Part shown: one piece after another, positions 51,757-64,000 of the stretch
Layout of the letters: each line of letters starts with the position of its first letter
Position numbering within the stretch: the first letter of the stretch is position 1
NCBI GenBank assembly: GCA_051294375.1
Contig: CM119269.1
Coordinates: forward strand, 22,679,808 to 22,743,807
Source of the DNA: Paraspadella gotoi
Lineage: Eukaryota; Chaetognatha
Reading direction: 5' to 3'
DNA: 64,000 nucleotides
The notes under the pieces: model-generated
Told to the model about the DNA's origin: nothing
Databases searched by the model: none
Seen by the model: the letters and a program-made list of their open reading frames with translations, nothing else
Made by a program: the position numbers and the translations under genes

Positions 51757-52812
51757 GCGATTATAAATGGGTGAAATCACTTCCGGTAAAAGATTAATGG
51801 TGTCAGTACACGGCGATAGTAATGTTAGCTTACGTTATCATACGTTGTACTCGAAAAATATATATGAATGTTAAATTAACAAATGAGAACATTTTGCAGG
51901 GTCCGTAAATTTTTTTTCCCTTAGTCGATGAGTCTTTGTTCTTTGTCTTTTCTGTGTCTTCGTTCCTATTGGCTTTTGTGGGATTATGTCATTTGGTTGT
52001 TAATGTACTTTGTCCTCAGTCCTCGTGATTTGTTGTCGTTTTTCAGTCCTGATTTGTTATTGTCTTAGAAATTTACGCCTTCCTCCATTTAGTGACGTGG
52101 CCAAATTGTCTATCGTGTCTAAAGATACTAGATAGTGTCTTTAGTTGTCTTGTCCTTTGATTCATATTGTCGTTGGATTCTCTTTGTCCCAATTTCTCCA
52201 GAAAACGTTGATCCCCGCGAAGAGACGGAGGAAAAAGAAAGAAGAAAGTCGCCGAAAAGAAAGAGGGAGACGAAGAAGGAAGAAGAAGAAGACGACGAGG
52301 AGAAAAGGAGGAAGTCGCCGAAAAGAAAGAGGGAGACGAAGAAGGAAGAAGAAGAAGACGACGAGGAGAAAAGGAGGAAGTCGCCGAAAAGAAAGAGGGA
52401 GACGAAGAAGGAAGAAGAAGAAGACGACGAGGAGAAAAGGAGGAAGTCACCGAAGAGGAAGAAGGAAGAGGAGGAAGACGAGAAGGAGGAAAGTAGGAAA
52501 TCTCCGAAGAGGAAGGAGGAAGAGGAAAAAGACGACGACGATGAAGACGACGACGACGCCTCCGTCGAAGCCAAAGAGTCGGACGTGGAGGAGGAGGAGG
52601 AAGAAGACGAAGTCGGCGAAATGGCCGACGAACTCGACGGTTTGAAGGAAGAAGCGGAGGAGGCTGCCGACTCTGCCGACTCTGCCGGTGCGGACGATGC
52701 CGATGCCAAGTCCGGCCGATCTCGCCGACGCAGGGCTACTCGATCCCCGCCAACGAAAAAGTCCAAGAAATTGCCCGCCAACGGGCTCATCTCCGACGAC
52801 GACGACGAATGA
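50820..52812 (+). CDS. PCLAF: PCNA-clamp-associated factor PAF15
   Basis: Small nuclear protein that binds the sliding clamp PCNA during DNA replication and lesion bypass. Exons: 50820-50853, 51169-51240, 51494-51634, 52202-52812, all phase 1, total 858 bases, 285 residues. The N terminus MPRTRADATTK fits the MVRTKAD start of vertebrate PAF15, including the lysine region that is ubiquitinated there. SGGKAPRKAPP follows. The core PIP box is in NPVVVRPTPSWQKPLDNFF (Q..L..FF: Gln, Leu, Phe, Phe all present). The junction of exons 3 and 4 creates SSEKENVDP, a KEN degron for APC/C-dependent destruction, in the same place as SEKEN of the human protein. Vertebrate PAF15 is only about 110 residues. 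Here a charged tail of about 200 residues follows: three to four 22-residue repeats (RRKSPKRKRETKKEEEEDDE), then acidic and Ala/Asp segments and a final basic-acidic end (RSRRRRATRSPPTKKSKK, DDDDE). Identification is firm, and the tail is the novelty. Confidence 0.93.
51712..51755. repeat. (AAT)n microsatellite
   Basis: About 14 AAT units in intron 3 of the PAF15 gene. Confidence 0.95.
52238..52530 (+). repeat. coding 66 bp minisatellite in PAF15
   Basis: Three near-identical 66-base units containing AAGTCGCCGAAAAGAAAGAG, GGAGACGAAGAAGGAAGAAG and AAGACGACGAGGAGAAAAGG, then degenerate partial units (SPKRKKEEEED, SPKRKEEEEK). The unit length is a multiple of three, so copy number can change without breaking the frame. 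Confidence 0.92.
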
Positions 52813-53915
52813 GCATTCGGATGTCATCGTTGCGAAACCCCGGATGACGTCCATAAAGGACGCACGTAGCTTTCTCCCCCGGATGTTACCCGCCGCTGTA
52901 TATTTTTAATTTTTATCCCCCCCCCCTTTTGGCTTTGTGTAATTTTATTCTTTTGGTCCGTAATTGCGAATTTTAAAAATGCAAAGGCTTTTTAGCCAAT
53001 TAATTGTTGGACGCTTTTTGTTTTCGGTGTTTACGAATTTGGACAGTAAGTTACTTGGTTTTCGGTTGTATAGTAACAGTTATCAGGGTGAGTGAGATGG
53101 CTATCAGCGGGAAATTCAGATGTTGGCAGAAAAGAGCGAGTTTTGGTCGGAGTAGCGAAGTTGAAATTTGAACTAGTATTGGACAGGAGAACTTATTATT
53201 TTTACAATTTTAGCTTGTTCTTTTAATTTAATTTCGTTCTCTTAACCATTCTATTATTGTACAACCTTATCTTTAAACTTATTTTTAAATTTATTTCGGT
53301 TTTATTTACAAAACAAATTTATTCTGGTTACATTTTATTTTAATGATATTATCATATGTACACTCATTTACATTGGTACCCCCATTAATTTAAAATACGA
53401 GTTCTTACATTTTCGAATAAGACGTCTCACAACCGATTTTTCGATAGCTAATTCGGAATTTGAATATATTTTTATTCCAGATTAACTGTGTAGTACTAGC
53501 TTGCATAGTTTTAACCATTTCGACTAAGTTAAGTGTTTTGAAAACTGAAATTAAAACGAATACAAACGGTTTGAAACTCAACACAAATTCGCTCCGATTT
53601 TTTTGGTTTGGATTTTAATCGGAAGACAGCAGCTTCCTCTTTTTCTTTCCTCAGAGGCTGGCGATTGTTTTGGTTTGAGAGAAAAGAAACTCTTTTTCGC
53701 TCACGCGCGCGGCTTTAATCCTCAGCCTTTTTAAATGTTTACGTTTCCTCGTCGACCGCACAGTGTTTTTAATTGCAGCCACGCTCGACACAGTGTTTCA
53801 AACTTCGATGTGCCGGAGTTAAAATTTCCCAAATGGGCTTATTACGGATTTAGTAATGATCAGCAGTTAAAATGTCCCAGATAGCTGGTATTCGGATTAT
53901 AAAATTGATACAACT
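52813..53915. other. PAF15 3' flank and spacer, no gene seen
   Basis: A short C run at 52918-52926, then AT-rich DNA. No AATAAA close to the stop is convincing. No open frame with family character. Confidence 0.5.
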
Positions 53916-53919
53916 ACAA

Positions 53920-54060
53920 TAAAAATTATCCATTCATTTAATAAATAAGCTATCTTGGCCCTGACTTTTGACAGGCCTTCATCGCTCTACCAAGATAATA
54001 ACATAGCAGGTTCCTGCAAGCTTTCAATCAAGACTCGTTTATTGAGTAACTGACTTCCCT
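53920..54060 (-). mobile_element. SINE, near full length
   Basis: On the minus strand, ACGAGTCTTGATTGAAAGC, an A-box-like TATCTTGGTAGAGCGATGAA, AAGTCAGGGCCAAGATAGC and TTATTTATTAAATGAATGG, then ATTTTTATTGTAGTTGTATC. This copy extends furthest 5' of the family in the window. Confidence 0.7.
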
Positions 54061-55433
54061 ATCAATGAAGCGGTAAAATATTTCAAAGAATGTTTCAAAT
54101 TGAAATGAAATTGAATTTAATTGAAATTCAATTGTATGAAACGTTATTATACGGTTAATATGGAAGACTTAACCCGTCCAAAGGGGCAAGAGCACTTAAG
54201 TTAAGTTAATCCATTGAATTACTAGATAATTTATATATTGGTTATACTCATAAGAGACCATGATTCCCAACACTAGCCAATTTAGACAGTAAATATTTTC
54301 TCTCTCTCATTGTCTCCTCTTTTTTTGTGTCACCCTACTCCTTTATTACTATTTGCATATTTGCGTTGTGACGGCAAAGGACGAAAAGAAAAGAACTCGG
54401 CCGTCGAAATCCTTTCGACAAAAGATTTTAATTGAAACTCGTGACGGAAAAGATTTTCATTCTTTCTCATTTTTTAGCGAATGAGGAATCGGAATTGCGG
54501 ACCGTGGACACGTTTCGGAATTGTGGTTGGATATTGTGGTGGTCTTGGTCTTGTGGTCGTGGTTTGGGTGGTTAGATCGTTGGGGGCAAAGAATGCGACG
54601 TTTAAAATTGGCCAGCGTCTTGATATTTCATTTACGGTTTTAACAAAGCGCCGGTAATGTTTAATAAAAGAGAATTTTAATGGATAGATTGAATAATATT
54701 GATCGGAATTACAATTTAGTTAGGCTCTTATTTAATAGATCAATCTTAGGCTTAAAGGTTCTTGATTTTCCTCTTCCAAAGAAAATACTAAGTTAAACTA
54801 AGTTAAACAATTTTATGGAGATTATAAATTGTATTCCAGCATCCATGAAAAATCTTCAAATTTTTGCGTCCAAACTCAAAAAGTTTACGATGATGACGTA
54901 GACAATCCAGGGATAAAACGTTAATCATTGGTTAAGTCTTTCTGACGGAAGTTTTAAAGTGAGTTGAGCCCAAGAGCTTACCTGGATGAGGCCGAGGCGA
55001 AGGCTTAAGGTCTAGTTAAAATATTTAGATTAAGAACCTACGGGTAATTGGCGGGGATAAATAAAGCAATGAAGCAATTGAATTAAATGTTTTATATTTT
55101 GATAAGGTCGGCATATACTGTAAACAATTAGACATTAAAAACAATTTGTCATAATCAATTAATCATACTGATTAAATTAATAAATAGCTAGGACTTTAAC
55201 ACCCTGTTTTCCACGTGAGCATTCAAAGCTCGAACCATAGTCTAATTGTTTAGGACATCTAATAAAAGAGATTTTCTTCATTTATGCCATAAGTTATTTT
55301 TAAAAAGACAGATTCCACTAAAAGAACCCGCTTCGTACCCAATTCGTACCCAATTCTTAGCAATCCAACAATTATGTTTTATATGTTTTGCTTTATTTAT
55401 TAATATTTATTCTTATCGAATAGACATATTTTT
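54061..55433. other. intergenic, no gene seen
   Basis: AT-rich DNA between the convergent PAF15 and PTF1A genes. A possible SINE-tail scrap (ATAATTTATATATTGGTTAT) occurs at 54227-54246. I find nothing else that I can name. Confidence 0.5.
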
Positions 55434-59478
<4,045 letters not shown>

Positions 59479-59487
59479 GAGTGGGAA

Positions 59488-59500
59488 GGATTTATAAATA
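59488..59500 (-). promoter_or_regulatory. TATA-like box next to the PTF1A start
   Basis: The minus strand reads TATTTATAAATCC about 10-20 bases before the proposed start codon. If it works as a TATA box, transcription would begin inside the first coding exon, and translation would start further in (for example at VAMATPT). Confidence 0.3.
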
Positions 59501-60527
59501 CGCGATCGACAAATTTTATTTTAAAAATAAGTCTTAAGCCTTAAGTTAAGGCTTAAAACTTTTTTTATGTTGATCAGGTGAGTTCGACGGTAGTTGAATT
59601 TGCCAATTTAAAAACTTAAGTCGCGTTTTTAACATTGAAACGAACCTTAAGCATTAACTGATTTAATGTAGCCATCTTTAAAATATTTTTTAAAATTATT
59701 AATGTCGTAAATTCGGGATGAGATTGTTTTCGGGATTTTGTTGTATTTATCGAAAACTTTACCAGCGTCCCGTGTCAACGTTAAGGACAAATTGTGACGG
59801 CGTCTGTGAAAGACGCGGGACTTCGATTTCGTCGTCGTCATCGTCATCGTTGTCGGCGCGGAAAACGACATAGTCGGCGGAAGAGGAAATATATTACACT
59901 TGCTCTTCTTCCTCCTACTGGATGCATATGGGAGGCGCCTCTTCCCCAAGTAGTATCAAATACTAAAATTTATACTTAAATGGTTTTACGATAAAAATTA
60001 ACACGAATACTACCGTTGGTTATGAATCAGTTTCGGCGAAACTGATTCTATCCTACTTAATAATAGGACAAGTTTTGCGACGCGACGAATTACTTAATTA
60101 TTAACCCGCAAAGATAATTTAATTTGCAATTAACCCGAATTTCTTTTTCTGTCTCGTGTTTTTATATTTTTAATGAACGTTTATTTTACTATATTCAAAT
60201 TTTATTTTAATATTCTCTTAACTTCTATTCTACATTGCAACGCCTCGCCACTTTAAGGTACACGTACATAATTGATTTATCACTTCGCTACGCTGTCTGG
60301 TACTATGCTTTATCTTGCACTTCGTATCGCGTCACGTTTCGGCCTCGTCACGCCGTGTCGTTGTCACGCTCCGCCTTGTCACGGCGCCCCGTATTTGCCG
60401 ACGGCCACTTTGCGGATTTACTTGAATTGGGTTCGGAAATCCGCAACTGCCGGCTGCGGCCGCCGCCGACGCTGCCGCACGCCGCCGCCGTCTGTTTACA
60501 ATTACGTCACGCGCGTTGGATGGTGGG

Positions 60528-60640
60528 GGGGGGGAGGAGGGGGAGGAAGGGAGAGAAGAGCGAGATAGAGAGAGAGAGATAAAGAGTGAAAAGCGAGAAA
60601 GAGGATAGAGAAGAGAGAGAGAGAGGAAAAGAGGACAAGT
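60528..60640. repeat. purine tract (G-run, GGAGGG, GAGAGA)
   Basis: Purine-rich run at the right edge of a GC-rich island (60340-60530, many CpG). I cannot support a coding exon in the island. It may be the upstream regulatory region of PTF1A. Confidence 0.6.
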
Positions 60641-60685
60641 GCGGATTTCGATGGAGGGATGTGGATAAAAAATTGTGGATATGAG

Positions 60686-60686
<1 letters not shown>

Positions 60687-60775
<89 letters not shown>
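60687..60775. repeat. (GA)n microsatellite
   Basis: About 44 GA units with two interruptions. Confidence 0.95.
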
Positions 60776-60778
<3 letters not shown>

Positions 60779-60864
60779 TAAGGAGAGGGGGGGACAAGGG
60801 GAAAAAAAAGGAGGAAGTTGATTTTTTTTTTTCGTGTTTATCAAGAATCAACAGTCGTCGTTTG

Positions 60865-60967
60865 ACGAAGACGAAGCCGCGACGAAGTGACTACGACGAA
60901 GTTGGAGCGTCTACGACGAAGTGACTACGACGAAGTTGGAGAGTCTACGACGAAGTGACTACGACGA
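60865..60967. repeat. 33 bp tandem repeat GTCTACGACGAAGTGACTAC
   Basis: About three units of CTACGACGAAGTGACTACGA plus CGAAGTTGGAGAGT. Confidence 0.85.
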
Positions 60968-61099
60968 AAAAAAGCGATAATAACAGTTGAAATTATAACG
61001 ACTACACTCTACAGGGATACGACGCGATCCAAGTTGCAAGCGAATTCGCGAGTTGGATTCATATTTCGAGATCGGACGCGATTTGAAAACGAGGGCAAA

Positions 61100-61345
61100 G
61101 GGGGAGTGGCATGGCGAAAGGGAAAAGAGACTGGGCGTGGCATGGGGAAAGGGAAAAGAGACAGGGCGTGGCATGGGGAAAGGAAAAAGGGACAGGGCGT
61201 GGCATGGGGAAAGGGAAAAGAGACAGGGCGTGGCATGGGGAAAGGGAAAAGGGACAGGGCGTGGCATGGGGAAAAGGAAGAGGGAATGGAGGGAGTCGCA
61301 TGGAGAAAGAGAAAAGATTGGAGAAGTACTAGCATGGGGAAAGGA
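61100..61345. repeat. 31 bp minisatellite, about 7 copies
   Basis: Units GGCGTGGCATGGGGAAAGGG plus AAAAGAGACAG. All six frames are open across it, as expected for a periodic repeat. It is not a gene. Confidence 0.92.
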
Positions 61346-61371
61346 AAAAAGACAAGGACATGTTGGGAATC

Positions 61372-61462
61372 TAACATAGTCATCGAACAAAGTCTGGGGC
61401 AAGATAGATTATTCATTAAATGAATGGATAATTTTTACATTGGTTGTACCAATTTCATAGGT
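61372..61462 (+). mobile_element. SINE, 3' part
   Basis: AAAGTCTGGGGCAAGATAG, ATTATTCATTAAATGAATGG and ACATTGGTTGTACCAATTTC, adjoining the minisatellite. Confidence 0.7.
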
Positions 61463-61706
61463 GTTCTCCGGGCTGGATAATGATATAATGATTATAATTT
61501 ATAATGTTGTTAAAACTACTGCTGAAAATACCTACAATATAGCAATAGAGAAGCTAAAGCAACGTCGGTGACATTTCAGTGGAAACGGAGTCTCGCGAAA
61601 ACATTATGAGTAAACAAGGGAAATGTTTTCATAAAACGAGGGAAGGAAAATATGGAGGCAAATGGAAAGGAAGGCTTTGAAATCATGAAAATCGATATTA
61701 TCCTAA

Positions 61707-61809
<103 letters not shown>

Positions 61810-61924
61810 TAAACAAAAAATAAAAAGGATGTAACTTATTAAAAGAGATTTCTAGCATTGATTGATAGCCTAATATTTAACTGGCTGATTTGAATTCATT
61901 TATTTTTGCATGAATTGAGTTCCG

Positions 61925-62105
61925 ACTGGCAGTCGCAGGTGGCATTATGCCAAGGGAGGATGGCACAAGGCATTAGAGAAGTGGTAGAATATCTGTGCCA
62001 GAGCGGGAGGTTTAGACCGCAAATTCTAAAAATTATACTATAATATCAGCAGATATTTTTTTTGCAATTTAGTGTAAAACTGGTTGTACCAATTACATTT
62101 GTTAA
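61925..62105 (+). mobile_element. SINE, full-length candidate
   Basis: A tRNA-like head with an A-box-like GCATTAGAGAAGTGGTAGAA and a B-box-like GGAGGTTTAGACC, then AT-rich sequence and the family terminal motif AACTGGTTGTACCAATTAC. Confidence 0.5.
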
Positions 62106-62374
62106 TAACATTCATAAGTAAAATCCGCGAGATGATTTTCTTCTTCGTTTTCTTCAATTTTTAATACAATATCAATACAATCTTAATACAATATCAATCA
62201 TTCAATTAAAGTTAATTTTTTATAAACTCAATCTAATTTAGTAATATTAGAAGAATCTATCTCCTACACTAATAGCAGTTTTACAAGCAGTTGACACGCT
62301 TTTTACAAGCTTTTTTTGCCTGGCATCAGTTTCGGTGATGTAAGCGGATAGGAGATCTCCGCTCCTCGAGATAT

Positions 62375-62425
62375 TCGCTAAAAGGACGGAGGAGGAAGAG
62401 GAGGAAGAAGAGGAGGAGGAAAATC
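62375..62425. repeat. GAGGAA purine tract
   Basis: GGAGGAAGAGGAGGAAGAAG run. The region 62470-62760 beyond it is very AT-rich without features. Confidence 0.8.
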
Positions 62426-62773
62426 CTACTTCTTAAGTTAAAAGACGAAAAAGGAAAGAAGAGTAGGGTGGCCGGTGGCTCAACTAATTTTTTTTCCTTT
62501 AATTCATATAGATATTTTTAATATTTATTATTACTATATTGAAATAAAACTTTTTATTTTATTTAATCAAAACAAAAATAAATAATCAATATCTTAAAAT
62601 TTAAAAAAAAATGAAATATGAAAAAATATTTTAACAATAAAATATAAAAATTATATTTTTAAAAAATGGTAACGATAATTTAAAAAGAATAATAAAATAT
62701 GAAACTATAAAACTATTAAAATTATAAATATACATATATATCTCATATATATATCTCATCAAATAAATTCACC

Positions 62774-62776
<3 letters not shown>

Positions 62777-62814
<38 letters not shown>
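62777..62814. repeat. (AT)n microsatellite
   Basis: About 19 AT units. Confidence 0.95.
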
Positions 62815-62818
<4 letters not shown>

Positions 62819-63104
62819 CAGTAATTACACCCAGCCTAGTGTCCGAGTTGATAATTCCACTAAGTTATGATATAGGAGAAGCGGGGAAGGACGGGCTGGC
62901 GATAACGAGGGAAAGAGGGAGTTCGATCGGGGGTTAAGCCAAGTTTTAGCGTTGTTTAAAGAACATTTAATTGTAAAAGTATTTGTTTGTTAATATTTGT
63001 ATTAATATTAATATTTGTTAATCTGCTACATTTGTTTGGATAATAGTTACGCAAAACATTTCAGTTTTAATCAATCAAAAAAATTAAAATTCGCTGGAAT
63101 AAGA

Positions 63105-63475
63105 AATAAGAAATAACGAAGAAGAAGAGAAGGGAGGGAGGAAGAAAGAAAATAAAGAGGAGGAAGAAAGAGAAAAAAAAGGAAAGGGAGAAAGGAAGAT
63201 AAAGGGAGGACAGAAAGAAAGGAAGGAAAGAAAAGGGTAGAAAAGAAAGGGAGAACAGAAAAGAAGAAAGAAAGGAGGAAAAGAAAGAGAAGAAAGAAAA
63301 AGGGAAGGGGAAGAAAGGGAGAAAGAAAAGAAAAAAGGAAGAGGAGGAAAGGGAGAAAGAATAGAAAAAGGGAAGGGGAAGAAAGGGAGAAAGAAAAGAA
63401 AAAGGGAAGGGGAGGAAAGGGAGAAAGAAAAGAAAAAGGTTTGGAAGAAAAGGAAAGAAAAGAAAAAGTAAAGAG
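63105..63475. repeat. polypurine minisatellite
   Basis: GGGAGAAAGAAAAGAAAAAG and GAAGGGGAAGAAAGG units. The minus-strand Phe/Ser/Leu/Pro frames are composition artefacts. Confidence 0.9.
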
Positions 63476-63531
63476 TTTCATCCCCGCGAGGCACAAAAAC
63501 GTTAATGGAGGATAAGCGGAGACCCGCTGAA

Positions 63532-63570
63532 GCAGCAGCGGCGCAGCGGCGCAGCGGCGCAGCGGCGACT
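63532..63570. repeat. GCAGCGGC short tandem repeat
   Basis: AGCGGCGC units, 9-base period, in a locally GC-rich patch. Confidence 0.85.
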
Positions 63571-63627
63571 CAAAAATCCTCTTCGCTAAAAACGTAATTC
63601 GCTCCTTTTAAAACGAAGGATTTCACG

Positions 63628-63700
63628 AGCCGACAAATCGTCGCCGGTTGCCGACAAATCGTCGCCGGTTGCCGACAAATCGTCGCCGGTTGCCGACAGT
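63628..63700. repeat. 23 bp tandem repeat x3
   Basis: Units of GCCGACAAATCGTCGCCGGT plus T. A TATA-like TCTATAAAAGTG follows at 63745, but no gene can be attached within the window. Confidence 0.9.
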
Positions 63701-64000
63701 TGGGGAAAGAATTAATTAAGCGTTAAAACTTAAATAATCCTTCGTCTATAAAAGTGTAAAATAAAAAAAAAGAGAACAAAATACGTTGCTTCATTTTATT
63801 ATTTCTTTTTCAGTTGGAATGTTTCTTATACAAATATAATTCAACTTTAACCGATTTTAGCAATTTTTGGTTTCGCCAATTGACTTGCATACTGTTACTA
63901 ATGACAATAAGAAACTTTCGATCTCTACGTGAGAGTAATGAGTGACCACTGACCACGTTAACATTGTAACTTTTATAATTATTACACGTATGTACTATGT

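Noticed and set aside
52128-52790. Ser/Phe-rich minus-strand protein
   Set aside because: It is the shadow of PAF15 exon 4, whose plus-strand frame has PIP and KEN motifs in the same transcript.
60235-60582. Coding exon in the CpG-rich island
   Set aside because: Frames show no family character or splice junctions; it may be regulatory DNA, but I cannot support a gene.
61034-61423. 129-residue Gly/Lys/Arg protein
   Set aside because: 31-base minisatellite open in all frames.

Overview
This is intron-rich nuclear DNA from an invertebrate animal; I cannot place the phylum from sequence alone. Short, GC-rich, CpG-rich exons sit in very AT-rich introns packed with microsatellites, minisatellites and small mobile elements. 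A 25-base N run shows it is part of an assembled scaffold. I rebuilt exons by hand from splice signals, matching intron phases and family motifs. No transcript or database evidence was available.

Layout, left to right. 1-5000 is almost all simple and tandem repeat. 5008-14038 (+) is a ceramide-kinase-like lipid kinase with an unusual C-terminal membrane segment. Its middle is split by a large imperfect inverted repeat next to the N gap, probably an assembly artefact. 15.3-16.5 kb holds one intact tRNA-Ala(UGC) gene and several decayed tRNA-like copies. 17507-24165 (+) is an eight-exon gene for an unrecognised 245-residue protein. 25519-29656 and 31524-35666 (both -) are tandem paralogues of a monocarboxylate-transporter-like (SLC16/MFS) protein with identical exon structure. 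40754-45794 (+) encodes a membrane protein with SUEL-type galactose-binding lectin domains, resembling EVA-1. 46141-46866 (-) is a broken KLHDC1/2-like kelch gene. 50820-52812 (+) is the PCNA-clamp-associated factor PAF15/PCLAF, with PIP box, KEN box, a long repetitive charged tail and E2F-like sites upstream. 55434-59478 (-) is the bHLH transcription factor PTF1A, with two introns inside the bHLH. The rest to 64 kb is mostly minisatellite and low-complexity DNA.

The genes do not form a pathway; this is an ordinary animal gene neighbourhood. The most striking non-genic signal is a family of inverted-repeat elements. Their ends are close to GGCCATATTTTCCGAAAG and GCGCCC, and their interiors are degenerate TTAGGG/CCCTAA-like sequence. 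About 14 full or partial copies lie in this window, most of them in introns and several within 10-60 bases of a splice site. A tRNA-derived SINE family, a second terminal-inverted-repeat family and several fold-back elements are also present, some nested in one another.
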